A DNA stretch of 64,000 nt from an uncultured Lachnospiraceae bacterium (GTDB lineage: Bacteria > Bacillota > Clostridia > Lachnospirales > Lachnospiraceae), in NCBI GenBank assembly GCA_944381575.1, contig CALWLS010000006.1:1-64000 (forward strand), read 5' to 3'. The notes beneath the pieces are model-generated. The model did no database searches. It was given only the letters and a program-made list of their open reading frames with translations, and was not told the DNA's origin. Position numbers and translations under genes: made by a program. This document shows, piece by piece, positions 8,251 through 17,085 of this stretch. How positions within the stretch are numbered: position 1 is the stretch's first letter; each line of letters begins with the position of its first letter.

Positions 8251-9027
8251 ATGATGAAAATATCTGAAAAGCAGGGCTTCATATGCGATATGGACGGAGT
8301 CCTTTATCATGGCAACAGGCTGCTTCCCGGTGCGGCGGAATTTGTAAACTGGCTGATTGAAAATGATAAGAACTTCCTGTTCCTTACCAATTCATCCCAG
8401 TACACTCCGAGAGAACTGCAGCATAAGCTTGCAAGGATGGGTATAAATGTGGACCAGAGCCATTTTTATACAAGCGCCCTTGCAACGGCACACTTTCTTG
8501 ACAATCAGGCGCCGGGCTGCAGCGCGTATGTGATAGGGGAGCACGGAGTACTGAACGCCCTCTACGACAGGGGTATAACCTATAACGACGTGGATCCGGA
8601 TTACGTGGTGGTAGGTGAGGCGTCAAGCTATAATCTTGAACAGATAACCAAGGCCGTCAGGCTGGTAAACGCCGGCGCGAGGCTCATAGGGACCAATTCG
8701 GATCTTACCGGGCCTACTGAAAACGGCATAGCGCCTGCCTGCAGGGCTCTGATCTCTCCGATAGAGCTTGCGACAGGAAGGACGGCGTATTTCGTAGGAA
8801 AGCCTAATCCTCTGATGATGAGGACGGGACTGAGACTGCTTGGAGTTCATTCTGAAGATGCAGTAATGGTAGGCGACAGGATGGACACCGACATAATAGC
8901 CGGAATAGAAACCGGCCTTGATACGGTGCTGGTGCTTTCAGGAGTCACAAGGAGAGTGGATACGGAGATGTATCCTTACAGGCCTACTATTGTGCTTGAC
9001 AGCGTGGGAGACATACCGGAGAACTGA
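8251..9027 (+). CDS. HAD-IIA family phosphatase (NagD/AraL-like)
   Basis: 258 residues. Motif I is CDMDGVLYHG with the nucleophile Asp13 and acid/base Asp15; motif II is LTNSS; motif III is GKPNPLMM; motif IV is MVGDRMDTDI. The large C2-type cap between motifs II and III is typical of the NagD group. These enzymes dephosphorylate nucleotides or sugar phosphates (NagD acts on UMP, AraL and relatives on sugar phosphates). The actual substrate is unknown. AAGGGGAAATGAT precedes the tandem ATGs at 8251/8254. Confidence 0.92.
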   Translation: MMKISEKQGFICDMDGVLYHGNRLLPGAAEFVNWLIENDKNFLFLTNSSQYTPRELQHKLARMGINVDQSHFYTSALATAHFLDNQAPGCSAYVIGEHGVLNALYDRGITYNDVDPDYVVVGEASSYNLEQITKAVRLVNAGARLIGTNSDLTGPTENGIAPACRALISPIELATGRTAYFVGKPNPLMMRTGLRLLGVHSEDAVMVGDRMDTDIIAGIETGLDTVLVLSGVTRRVDTEMYPYRPTIVLDSVGDIPEN

Positions 9028-9087
9028 GGTACTGTGCTGTGATATTCAGGCAGGTTTGGCGGGCATAAAAAATAATTGAAAATATAT

Positions 9088-9138
9088 AAAAGCTGCTTTT
9101 AAGCCCTTTTGCTTTGCGGACTTAAGAGCAGCTTTTTA
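9088..9138 (+). terminator. Rho-independent terminator between convergent genes
   Basis: AAAGCTGCTTTTAAG (9089-9103) pairs with CTTAAGAGCAGCTTT (9121-9135), followed by TTTAAT. It serves the HAD gene and can also terminate the oncoming flavoprotein gene. Confidence 0.8.
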
Positions 9139-9198
9139 ATGTTGTGATCATGGTTTGATCGTAAATTCAGATAAATATATTATATCGTGAGGCGTATA

Positions 9199-10086
9199 TC
9201 AGATCCCTGCAAGATAATTAACTGCGGAGATTGCGGCAACATTTCCCTCTCCTGCGGCCTTTATATACTGGTAAGGAGCCCCGGTCATGTCCCCTGCGGC
9301 AAAAAGCCCGGGTATATTGGTCCTCATCAGACGGTCTACGGCCGCGTGTCTGTTATCGGTCTTGAGTCCCGGTACCAGCCTGTCAGGAGCTACGGCGTCC
9401 CTTATGATAAAAATGCCGTCAGCCCTGTATTCGTTCTTATCAGTATTAAGAGCCTCTGCCTTCAGGGATCCAGAGATGGAAGAAGGGATCTCGTCGGCTA
9501 TGATCATTATGTTTGAATGATCTTTGAATTTTTCTGAGGCTTCATCTGCTATCCGGGCGCGGTCTTTGCCGGCGGGCAGAAACGTTACCTTGTCGGCAAG
9601 CTCGGAAAGATAGATGGTGTCATTTATGGCTTCCTCGTTATAGCCTGCGACGATGACTTCCTTACCGCGGTAAAACTGCCCGTCGCAGGTGGCGCAGTAG
9701 CTTACGCCGCGTCCGAGAAAATCCTCTTCACCGGATAAAAGCTGGGACGGAGCAACTCCGCAGGCAAGAATTACTGCGGAAGCTTCGAACATGCCGCTGC
9801 CGGTCTGGATCCCGAAATAACTGCCCATGGAATAGACAGTGCTTACCTGGGCTTTGGTGACGGATATTTGAAGAGAGGCAAGATGCCCGGTCAGCCTCTC
9901 GGCCAGTTCGGTTCCGGATACTGAAGGAAGCCCTGGATAATTCAGGATACCGTGGGCTGTGCTGACCTTATTACTTACGGAGCTGCTTCCAAACAGTATC
10001 ACGTTTTTATTTCTTATTTTTGCAGTAATGGCGGCAGAAATGCCGGCAGGGCCGGTGCCGATCACTGCTATATCGTATCTTTCCAT
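9199..10086 (-). CDS. Thioredoxin reductase-like flavoprotein lacking NADPH motifs
   Basis: 295 residues, slightly short for TrxB (about 310). The FAD motif GTGPAG is at 10-15, the redox-active CATC at 131-134 in the context SYCATCDGQFYRG, and the C-terminal FAD signature FAAGDMTG near 270. In the second nucleotide-binding region the usual GxGxxA reads VAGYNEEA (146-153), and the HRRxxxR NADPH motif is replaced by FLPAGKDRAR. Ferredoxin-dependent flavin thioredoxin reductases of clostridia lack the same motifs. It is probably a TrxA reductase, but the electron donor is an inference. It forms an operon with the perR-like gene 38 bases upstream. Confidence 0.88.
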   Translation of the reverse strand: MERYDIAVIGTGPAGISAAITAKIRNKNVILFGSSSVSNKVSTAHGILNYPGLPSVSGTELAERLTGHLASLQISVTKAQVSTVYSMGSYFGIQTGSGMFEASAVILACGVAPSQLLSGEEDFLGRGVSYCATCDGQFYRGKEVIVAGYNEEAINDTIYLSELADKVTFLPAGKDRARIADEASEKFKDHSNIMIIADEIPSSISGSLKAEALNTDKNEYRADGIFIIRDAVAPDRLVPGLKTDNRHAAVDRLMRTNIPGLFAAGDMTGAPYQYIKAAGEGNVAAISAVNYLAGI

Positions 10087-10124
10087 AGCGCGCTTCCTTT
10101 TTTGTCCAGTTTAATGGCAGCTGA

Positions 10125-10493
10125 TCACATGCCGAGCTTTTTTCTGCATTCAGGGCAGATATAGCTGCATTTAAGATCATAGGATAATATATGGCTTCCA
10201 AGCTTGGCTTCAAGGATGTCAGTGATATCATCCATGTAGAAATCTGCTATCGCCCCGCATTCCCTGCAGATAAGATGATCATGCCTTATGGTCTTATCAT
10301 AGCGGTCAGGAGCATTCTCCATAACGATCTTGCGGATATATCCTCCCTCGCAGAGATAATTGAGATTGTTATAAACTGTAGCAAGCACGACCCTGCCGTG
10401 CTCTGATTTCAGCCTCAGGTAGATCTCCTCCGCCGTAGGGTGGCTCGTGGAATTACATATTATGTTGTAGATCAATTCTGCATTTTTTGTCAT
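10125..10493 (-). CDS. perR: PerR-type Fur family repressor
   Basis: ATG at 10493 with AGGTGATG upstream is preferred over the GTG at 10499. The 122-residue protein has the winged-helix HPTAEEIY...ATVYNNLNYL segment, a RYD motif (the PerR-type Asp, where Fur has Glu), the HDH metal pair, IADF, and two CxxC pairs (CREC, CPEC) for structural zinc. PerR senses peroxide by iron-catalysed oxidation of metal-ligand histidines and derepresses oxidative-stress genes. The N terminus is about 15 residues shorter than Bacillus PerR. A PerR-box-like palindrome lies upstream at 10521-10535, suggesting autoregulation together with the flavoprotein gene. Confidence 0.88.
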   Translation of the reverse strand: MTKNAELIYNIICNSTSHPTAEEIYLRLKSEHGRVVLATVYNNLNYLCEGGYIRKIVMENAPDRYDKTIRHDHLICRECGAIADFYMDDITDILEAKLGSHILSYDLKCSYICPECRKKLGM

Positions 10494-10520
10494 AAACACA
10501 TCACCTGCAATATATCTATG

Positions 10521-10535
10521 TTAGAATTATTCCAA
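10521..10535 (-). promoter_or_regulatory. PerR-box-like operator
   Basis: TTAGAATTATTCCAA is a 15-base near-palindrome that resembles the PerR consensus TTATAATNATTATAA in form. It sits about 28 bases upstream of the perR-like start, in a promoter position. Confidence 0.6.
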
Positions 10536-10592
10536 TTAAATTTTACTATATTATCAGGATTATGTAAACTATTTTTTGCATACGGGCCATAA

Positions 10593-10612
10593 ATGATAAT
10601 GATAAGTTATGC
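10593..10612. promoter_or_regulatory. Fur-box-like AT-rich site
   Basis: ATGATAATGATAAGTTATGC resembles the GATAATGAT hexamer array of Fur boxes. It lies between the perR-like gene and the leu promoter. Weak evidence. Confidence 0.25.
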
Positions 10613-10679
10613 ATCATATTACACATGGTTATAAATATGGCCGGTAACACCATGCAGTGGGCACATTTGCAAACTTTCC

Positions 10680-10709
10680 TTGACAGTTTAAAAATGATTT
10701 ATGTATAAT
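10680..10709 (+). promoter_or_regulatory. Sigma-A promoter of the leu operon
   Basis: TTGACA (10680-10685), 18 bases, TATAAT (10704-10709), a strong consensus match. Transcription should begin near 10717, just before the T-box leader. Confidence 0.85.
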
Positions 10710-10716
10710 GTCGCTG

Positions 10717-11017
10717 TAAATATTTAAGATAACGCGATGAAACAGACCAGTAGGCGGAAATGGGCTTTAAGAGAAGTGCCGGGCGGTGCGAGGCATCAAG
10801 ACAGGAACGCTGAACTCACTGCGGAGCGGATGCGCTGAACCAATAGCTTAACTTATATCAGTAGGTGCATACGGGTGCTCCCGTTACAGGGCGGGGATAT
10901 GTTAGTATCCTAATGAGAGTGTTCCTTTAACAGGGAGCAAAGAAGAGTGGTACCGCGGAGGGATATATACCTTTCGTCTCTTCTGTCTTAAGGCAGCAGA
11001 GATGAAAGGTTTTTGTT
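10717..11017 (+). ncRNA. T-box leader, leucine-specific
   Basis: The leader contains the conserved T-box AGAGTGGTACCGCGG (10944-10958), which pairs with the NCCA end of uncharged tRNA. Stem I carries GAACTCA, giving the specifier CTC (10815-10817) for leucine, as expected before leuA. The terminator stem CCTTTCGTCTCTTCTG (about 10970-10985) pairs with CAGCAGAGATGAAAGG and ends in TTTTTG. Uncharged tRNA-Leu should favour the antiterminator and switch on leuACDB. The exact 5' end is estimated from the promoter. Confidence 0.93.
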
Positions 11018-11066
11018 TTTGAAGCTGCCGGGCAGTTTAAAAAGAATCGAAAAGGAGCAGATCATC

Positions 11067-12728
11067 ATGATGAATTACACAAAGTACAGGCCTTATCCGC
11101 CTATGGACATGCCGAACAGAAAATGGCCGAATAACGTGATAAAGAGCGCGCCTATCTGGTGCAGCGTTGACTTAAGGGATGGAAACCAGGCCCTGGAGAT
11201 CCCGATGAACCTCGAGGAAAAGATAGAATTCTTCAAGTTCCTGTTAAAGATCGGCTTTAAGCAGATCGAGATCGGATTCCCGGCGGCAAGCGATACGGAA
11301 TTTGAGTTCACACGATATCTTATTGAAAATGACCTGATCCCGGATGATGTTGTCATACAGGTGCTCACCCAGTCGAGACCGCATATCATAAAAAAGACCT
11401 TTGAGGCCCTTAGGGGAGCAAAAAATGCCATTGTGCATCTGTATAACTCGACCTCCACGCTTCAGAGAGAGGTGGTGTTTCATAATTCCATGGAGGCTAC
11501 CATTGATCTTGCGGTATCCGGAGCAAAGCTTCTTCAGGAATATGCTGCCGAGCAGCCTGAAACAAACTTCATATTTGAGTATTCACCGGAGAGCTTTACA
11601 GGCACTGAGATGCCTTTTGCAGTGGATATATGCAACGCCGTGCTGGATATATGGAAGCCTACGCCTGATAAAAAGGTCATCATAAACCTTCCTTCCACGG
11701 TGGAGATGGCTACGGCAAATGTTTACGCCGACCAGATAGAGTACTGTTGTGAAAACCTTAAATACAGGGACTCCATCTATGTGAGCCTTCATGCCCATAA
11801 TGACAGAGGATGCGCGGTGGCTGCCACCGAGCTTGCGCTTATGGCAGGAGCCGACAGAGTGGAGGGTACCATATTCGGAAACGGCGAGAGGACAGGCAAC
11901 ACGGATATAGCCTGTGTGGCTCTCAATATATTCTCCCAGGGAATGGATCCGATGCTTGACTTCAGCCGCATTGACGATGTGGTGGAAATGTTTGAAAAGT
12001 CCACCCGCATGGAGGTGCCTCCAAGGCATCCGTATGCCGGTTCCCTCGTATACACGGCTTTCTCCGGTTCGCATCAGGACGCCATAAGGAAGGGAATGGA
12101 GGCTATGAAGTCACATCCCGACAGATGGGAGGTGCCTTATCTTCCTATCGATCCAAAGGATGTGGGAAGGAGCTACGATCCTATCGTAAGGATCAACAGC
12201 CAGTCCGGAAAGGGCGGAGTTGCATTTGTATTAGAGCAGAATTTCGGACTTTATCTGCCTAAGGCAATGCAGCAGAACTTAAGCTATGTTATAACCGGCA
12301 TTTCCGACAGGAAGCACAGGGATCTTACTCCTGAGGACATAAGGGGCATATTTGAAGCTGAGTACGTCAATCTTACGGAGCCGGTACAGCTGGTATACTA
12401 CAGGCAGACAACGGTGGACAATGTATTCAGAAACAGCACGGACATGAAGATAAACGGCAGGGACGTGACCATAAACGGCGAGGGTACCGGAGTCATAGAC
12501 GCCTTCTGCCATGCTCTTGAAACAGAGCTTGGGGTCAAGCTTGAGGTGGTAAACTACAGCGAGCATTCCATGGAATACGGCACCAAGGCAAGAGCAATTT
12601 CCTACATACAGATACTTATAAACGGCGAGGAATACTTCGGAGCTGGAACCAGCAGCGATATAGCAAAATCCTCTTACAGAGGCATAGTCAGCGCCCTTAA
12701 CAAATATTATAAGGATCACAGGGAATAA
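11067..12728 (+). CDS. leuA: 2-isopropylmalate synthase
   Basis: The frame is open from 11013, but that start lies inside the T-box terminator; AAAGGAG before the tandem ATGs at 11067/11070 sets the start, giving 553 residues. DLRDGNQ (about 35-41) and LHAHNDRG supply the metal-binding Asp and His residues of the DRE-TIM catalytic barrel. The long C-terminal regulatory domain and the [10 protein letters not shown] start are typical of the longer LeuA type. It condenses 2-oxoisovalerate with acetyl-CoA, the first committed step to leucine, and is usually feedback-inhibited by leucine. First gene of leuA-leuC-leuD-leuB. Confidence 0.97.
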   Translation: MMNYTKYRPYPPMDMPNRKWPNNVIKSAPIWCSVDLRDGNQALEIPMNLEEKIEFFKFLLKIGFKQIEIGFPAASDTEFEFTRYLIENDLIPDDVVIQVLTQSRPHIIKKTFEALRGAKNAIVHLYNSTSTLQREVVFHNSMEATIDLAVSGAKLLQEYAAEQPETNFIFEYSPESFTGTEMPFAVDICNAVLDIWKPTPDKKVIINLPSTVEMATANVYADQIEYCCENLKYRDSIYVSLHAHNDRGCAVAATELALMAGADRVEGTIFGNGERTGNTDIACVALNIFSQGMDPMLDFSRIDDVVEMFEKSTRMEVPPRHPYAGSLVYTAFSGSHQDAIRKGMEAMKSHPDRWEVPYLPIDPKDVGRSYDPIVRINSQSGKGGVAFVLEQNFGLYLPKAMQQNLSYVITGISDRKHRDLTPEDIRGIFEAEYVNLTEPVQLVYYRQTTVDNVFRNSTDMKINGRDVTINGEGTGVIDAFCHALETELGVKLEVVNYSEHSMEYGTKARAISYIQILINGEEYFGAGTSSDIAKSSYRGIVSALNKYYKDHRE

Positions 12729-12777
12729 AAGCGGATTTTGCCGGATAACACAATTTCAAGCTAAGGAGGAAAACGAT

Positions 12778-14043
12778 ATGGGAATGACGATGACTCAGAA
12801 GATCATCGCTGAGCATGCCGGACTTGACAGTGTAAGAGCAGGCCAGCTTGTGGAAGCGGATCTCGATATAGTAATGGGAAATGACATCACCACTGCGGTC
12901 GCATTAAAGGAGTTTAAAAAGACCGGCGCCAAGGGAGTGTTTGATAAGGAAAAGGTCGTGATCGTACTTGATCATTTCACGCCGAATAAGGACATCAAGG
13001 CTGCTGAGCAGTGCAAGGCCTGCCGCGGCTTTGCGATGGACATGGATGTAAAGCATTTCTATGATGTGGGAGAGGTAGGCATAGAGCATGCGCTGCTTCC
13101 GGAAAAGGGCATCGTTTCAGCGGGTCAGATCATCATAGGAGCGGATTCCCATACCTGTACCTACGGAGCCCTTGGAGCATTTTCAACAGGCGTGGGCTCA
13201 ACGGATATGGCCATTGGAATGGCTACGGGCAAAGCCTGGTTCAAGGTGCCTTCCGCCATAAAATTCATCCTTACCGGAAAGCCGGCGAAATGGGTGAGCG
13301 GAAAAGACGTTATCCTTCATATCATAGGCCTTATAGGAGTGGACGGAGCATTATATAAGTCCATGGAATTTGTCGGCAACGGCATACAGTATCTCAGCAT
13401 GGACGACAGGTTCTCCATGGCCAATATGGCCATCGAGGCCGGCGCGAAGAACGGTATATTCCCTGCCGATGATAAGGCCGTGGAGTATTGTCGTGAGCAT
13501 GGAGCGAAGGAGCCTGTTATATACGAAGCTGATGAGGATGCCGTTTATGATGAGGTCATAACGATAGACCTTTCCGAGCTTAAGCCGACAGTGGCCTTCC
13601 CTCATCTTCCGGAAAATACCAAGCCGATAGACGAGGCGGAAAAGGAAGCCGTAGCCATAGATCAGGTGGTCATCGGATCCTGTACAAATGGAAGGATCTC
13701 CGACATGGAGGTGGCAGCCGGCATTTTAAGGGGCAGACATGTGCATAAGAATGTCAGGACCATCATAATCCCGGCCACTCAGGAAATATATCTTGAATGC
13801 GTAAAGCGCGGCTACGTTGAGGATTTCATAAAGGCGGGAGCTGTATTCAGCGTACCGACCTGCGGCCCATGTCTTGGAGGATATATGGGCATACTTGCAT
13901 CAGGAGAAAGATGCGTTTCAACGACAAACCGCAACTTCGTAGGAAGGATGGGAGCAAAGGATTCAGAGGTCTATCTTGCAAGCCCTGCGGTTGCTGCAGC
14001 TTCAGCCATAGCCGGACGTATAGCAGGCCCTGAAAGCATATGA
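12778..14043 (+). CDS. leuC: 3-isopropylmalate dehydratase large subunit
   Basis: 421 residues. The three [4Fe-4S] cysteine ligands are Cys302 (GSCTNG) and Cys362/Cys365 (TCGPC). [10 protein letters not shown] and [10 protein letters not shown] are aconitase-superfamily motifs. With LeuD it isomerises 2-isopropylmalate to 3-isopropylmalate in the cytoplasm. CTAAGGAGG lies before the ATG, 49 bases after leuA. The 420-residue size matches the two-subunit archaeal/clostridial HacA/LeuC2 type. Confidence 0.97.
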   Translation: MGMTMTQKIIAEHAGLDSVRAGQLVEADLDIVMGNDITTAVALKEFKKTGAKGVFDKEKVVIVLDHFTPNKDIKAAEQCKACRGFAMDMDVKHFYDVGEVGIEHALLPEKGIVSAGQIIIGADSHTCTYGALGAFSTGVGSTDMAIGMATGKAWFKVPSAIKFILTGKPAKWVSGKDVILHIIGLIGVDGALYKSMEFVGNGIQYLSMDDRFSMANMAIEAGAKNGIFPADDKAVEYCREHGAKEPVIYEADEDAVYDEVITIDLSELKPTVAFPHLPENTKPIDEAEKEAVAIDQVVIGSCTNGRISDMEVAAGILRGRHVHKNVRTIIIPATQEIYLECVKRGYVEDFIKAGAVFSVPTCGPCLGGYMGILASGERCVSTTNRNFVGRMGAKDSEVYLASPAVAAASAIAGRIAGPESI

Positions 14044-14067
14044 TCTTTTGAGTATGGGAGGCAGAAA

Positions 14068-14562
14068 ATGACGACAGAAGGAAGAGTGTTCAAGTACGGC
14101 GATAATGTGGATACCGATGTTATCATACCGGCAAGATATCTGAACGTATCGAGCGGAGAAGAGCTCGCGAAATACTGCATGATAGATATAGATGAGGACT
14201 TCGCAAAGGAGGTGCAGCCCGGAGACATAATAGTCGCCGGCAAAAACTTCGGCTGCGGATCCTCAAGGGAGCATGCGCCGCTGGCCATCAAATGCGCAGG
14301 AGTAGGCTGCGTTATAGCTCCTTCATTTGCCAGAATATTTTACAGGAATTCCATCAATATAGGGATGCCTATCATGGAATGCCCTGAGGCTGCTGAGGAC
14401 ATCAAAGCCGGGGACAGGGTGAGCGTGGACTTTTCAACGGGCGTGATAACGAATATCACTACGGGAAAGACCTATCAGGCTGAGCCTTTCCCTGAATTCA
14501 TGCAGAAGATCATTGATAAGGGCGGTCTGGTAAAATATGTTTCCAGCCAGTTTGAGGACTGA
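14068..14562 (+). CDS. leuD: 3-isopropylmalate dehydratase small subunit
   Basis: 164 residues, the short LeuD form that pairs with a 420-residue LeuC. It contains [16 protein letters not shown] at the N terminus and [12 protein letters not shown], the swivelling-domain substrate loop. It completes the isopropylmalate isomerase. The gene starts 24 bases after leuC, with GGGAGGC before the ATG. Confidence 0.97.
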   Translation: MTTEGRVFKYGDNVDTDVIIPARYLNVSSGEELAKYCMIDIDEDFAKEVQPGDIIVAGKNFGCGSSREHAPLAIKCAGVGCVIAPSFARIFYRNSINIGMPIMECPEAAEDIKAGDRVSVDFSTGVITNITTGKTYQAEPFPEFMQKIIDKGGLVKYVSSQFED

Positions 14563-14629
14563 GCCGGCTGAGTCATAAAAGTACGGCGTGAAGCCGGGCA
14601 TTGATTAATAAACGGAGGAACTGCTTTCG

Positions 14630-15703
14630 ATGGGAGTCTATAATATAGCCGTCATAAAGGGCGACGGCATAGGACCTGATGTTGTAAATGAAGAGATAAG
14701 GGTCTTAAATAAGATCGGGGAGAAATTCGGACATAAGTTTGAATATAAGGAGGTATTGCTTGGCGGAGCGGCGATAGACGCCTGCGGCACGCCGATACCA
14801 AAGGAAACGGTCGAGACCTGCAAGGCCAGTGATTCGGTGCTGCTTGGAGCTGTCGGGGGTCCAAAGTGGGATGATCTTCCGGGAGAGCTGAGGCCTGAAA
14901 GGGGTCTGCTTGGCATAAGATCCGAGCTTGGACTTTACGCAAATCTCAGACCTGCAATAATACATAAGGCCCTGGCGTCAGCAAGCCCGATAAAGCCTGA
15001 GATCATAGGCGACAGCCTCGATATACTCGTGGTAAGGGAGCTTACCGGCGGAATATATTTTGGAGAGCACGGGTACCGCTCAGGCAAGTACGGCGAGGAA
15101 GCCTATGATATCGAAAATTACAGTGAGTTTGAGATAAAGAGGATAGCGAAGGTTGCCTTTGATTCCGCCATGAAGCGCGGAAAGAAGATAACGAGCGTTG
15201 ATAAGTCCAACGTGCTTGAGAGCTCCAAGCTCTGGAGGCGCACGGTAATTGAGATGGCAAAGGATTATCCGGAAGTGGAGCTTAACCATATGTATGTGGA
15301 TAACGCCGCCATGCAGTTAGTAAGGAATCCTAAGCAGTTCGACGTCATACTTACTTCAAATATTTTCGGAGACATCCTCTCGGATGAAGCAAGCCAGATC
15401 ACCGGCTCCATAGGAATGCTGCCTTCGGCAAGCCTTGCGGACGGAGCCTTTGGCCTTTATGAGCCTATACACGGCTCTGCTCCTGATATAGCCGGTATGG
15501 ATATGGCAAACCCTATCGCCACCATTTTAAGCGGAGCCATGATGCTGAGGTACTCCTTCGGCCTCACGGATGAGGCAAAGGCTATAGAGGACGCTGTTGA
15601 GAGAGTCCTCGATAAAAACATCAGGACAGGGGATATCGCGGACGCCGATTCCGTAAGGGTTGGAACAAAGGCCATGGGAGAAGCGATCTTAGCTGAGATC
15701 TGA
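14630..15703 (+). CDS. leuB: 3-isopropylmalate dehydrogenase
   Basis: 357 residues of the isocitrate/isopropylmalate dehydrogenase family. It starts with [14 protein letters not shown], and has the substrate Arg region [22 protein letters not shown] (positions about 87-108), [11 protein letters not shown], and the metal Asp/nucleotide region [13 protein letters not shown] and HGSAPDIAG. It oxidatively decarboxylates 3-isopropylmalate to 2-oxoisocaproate with NAD. Last gene of the leu operon; a terminator follows at 15754. Confidence 0.97.
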   Translation: MGVYNIAVIKGDGIGPDVVNEEIRVLNKIGEKFGHKFEYKEVLLGGAAIDACGTPIPKETVETCKASDSVLLGAVGGPKWDDLPGELRPERGLLGIRSELGLYANLRPAIIHKALASASPIKPEIIGDSLDILVVRELTGGIYFGEHGYRSGKYGEEAYDIENYSEFEIKRIAKVAFDSAMKRGKKITSVDKSNVLESSKLWRRTVIEMAKDYPEVELNHMYVDNAAMQLVRNPKQFDVILTSNIFGDILSDEASQITGSIGMLPSASLADGAFGLYEPIHGSAPDIAGMDMANPIATILSGAMMLRYSFGLTDEAKAIEDAVERVLDKNIRTGDIADADSVRVGTKAMGEAILAEI

Positions 15704-15753
15704 AAAAAAATAATATATTGATATATTGAGGCCGATATATAAATATAAAATGT

Positions 15754-15803
15754 CCGGTGCTTCCGTTACGAAAAATGTAAATTTTCGGGAGCACCGGTTT
15801 TTC
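15754..15803 (+). terminator. Terminator of the leu operon
   Basis: CCGGTGCTTCCG (15754-15765) pairs with CGGGAGCACCGG (15786-15797), followed by TTTTT. Confidence 0.85.
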
Positions 15804-16118
15804 ATCTCTTTAGTGAAAAACTCAAAATATATCCGTACAAATCCTTCGGAAAATACGGATGATTTTTCATTTATTTATAAAAAAGATGAATGCAGCCGCA
15901 TGAAAAACGGATAGGAATGGTATACTGCCAGAAGAAGGTGACTTTTTTACTCAATATATACAGATAAAAATCTGAAAATCTAAAATCAGGGTGAAATGAT
16001 TTCCTTGAATCCTTAAAACAGGGTTCAGTTCAAAAAAAATAGCCCAATGTATCTTATAAGGAAAAATAATATGAGAGAGTGAATACTGGTTAAAATAATA
16101 AATGTATTAGTGTTTGAG

Positions 16119-16160
16119 GAGGTTTAAACCTGAGCGTTTTTAGGTTATAACCTCTTTTTT
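16119..16160 (+). terminator. Second hairpin terminator in the leuB-maf gap
   Basis: GAGGTTTAAACCT (16119-16131) pairs imperfectly with AGGTTATAACCTC (16142-16154), followed by TTTTTT. No gene ends just before it, so it may terminate an unannotated short transcript. Confidence 0.65.
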
Positions 16161-16343
16161 GTTATAAACCATTTGAAAATTATTGTATAAAATATATTTT
16201 GATAATATACTAAGTATCAGTCATGCTGTCTGCATGACCGCAGAGTATAATGACAGGCGATGAAAATACGATAATGATATGGCCAAATAATATTAGCAAA
16301 TAATATAGTTAGATAATATGGCCTAAGAGGTCAGGAGATATGG

Positions 16344-16943
16344 ATGCATAAAGAAAGTTCTTTAAAATATATCCTTGCTTCGGGCTCGCCAAGAAGAAGG
16401 GAGCTTATGAGCCTGATAAGGGAGGATTTTACGGTCGAGATACCGGGAGTGGATGAATCGGTACCGGATAATGTGGAAACAGAGGATATAGCCGAGTACC
16501 TGTCAGGCATAAAAGCCGGAGCCGTATTTGATGGGCATGATAATGAGGCGGTGGTGGTTACAGGCTCAGACACCGTAGTCATTTATGGGGACAGGGTCCT
16601 CGGAAAGCCCCGCTCCAGGCAGGACGCGTATGACATGCTTAAGACATTAAGCGGCAGGACCCATGAGGTCAGGACAGGAGTGACCGTCATATACAGGACG
16701 GAGTCCGGGGAAGAAGGAAGGCTCAGCTTTACGGATCATGCGAAAGTAGAGTTTTACGAGCTTACGGATCAGGAGATAGAGGAGTATATCAGTACGGGAG
16801 AACCCCTTGATAAGGCCGGGGCATACGGCATTCAGGGAAGGGGAGCCCTGCTTGTCAGGAAAATAGACGGCGACTATTATTCCGTAGTGGGTTTTCCGGT
16901 GGGAAGGCTCAACAGGGAGCTTAAAGCTCACGGACTGATTTAA
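16344..16943 (+). CDS. maf: Maf family nucleotide pyrophosphatase
   Basis: 199 residues. ILASGSPRRRELM at the N terminus is the Maf/Ham1-fold signature. GSDTVV, LGKPRSRQDAYDML, SGRTHEV and DKAGAYGIQG follow in the usual order. Maf proteins hydrolyse non-canonical or canonical NTPs to NMPs and are linked to septum control or nucleotide-pool cleaning. AGGAG lies eight bases before the ATG; an out-of-frame ATG four bases earlier hits an early stop. It precedes the secreted deacetylase by about 140 AT-rich bases. Confidence 0.94.
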   Translation: MHKESSLKYILASGSPRRRELMSLIREDFTVEIPGVDESVPDNVETEDIAEYLSGIKAGAVFDGHDNEAVVVTGSDTVVIYGDRVLGKPRSRQDAYDMLKTLSGRTHEVRTGVTVIYRTESGEEGRLSFTDHAKVEFYELTDQEIEEYISTGEPLDKAGAYGIQGRGALLVRKIDGDYYSVVGFPVGRLNRELKAHGLI

Positions 16944-17085
16944 AGGGAAATTAGATTATCAGATTAATAAATCATATTAATAAAAACAGATCAAGAAATA
17001 AGCTAAAAAAATAGGCATTAAAAAATAAGCATAAAAAACTTTAAGAAATAAGCCGAGAAATAAATTGAGAAATGAGGGCAAAAAA

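Larger units (their letters stand above)
15704..16343. other. 640-base AT-rich gap between leuB and maf
   Basis: It holds two hairpin terminators (15754-15803 and 16119-16160) and an inverted repeat GTCATGC-TGTCT-GCATGAC (16220-16238). A 62-codon frame at 15726 runs through the first terminator and looks non-coding. I see no supported gene; a small RNA between the two terminators is possible but not shown. Confidence 0.5.

Noticed and set aside
11583-12074. 163-codon minus-strand frame inside leuA
   Set aside because: Shadow of the leuA coding strand; composition is not protein-like.
15726-15914. 62-codon frame after leuB
   Set aside because: It spans the leu terminator and has no ribosome site.
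16980-17085. Repeat array of AGAAATAAGC-like units before the deacetylase
   Set aside because: Only a few imperfect copies without regular spacing; AT-rich low complexity, not a CRISPR or defined repeat.
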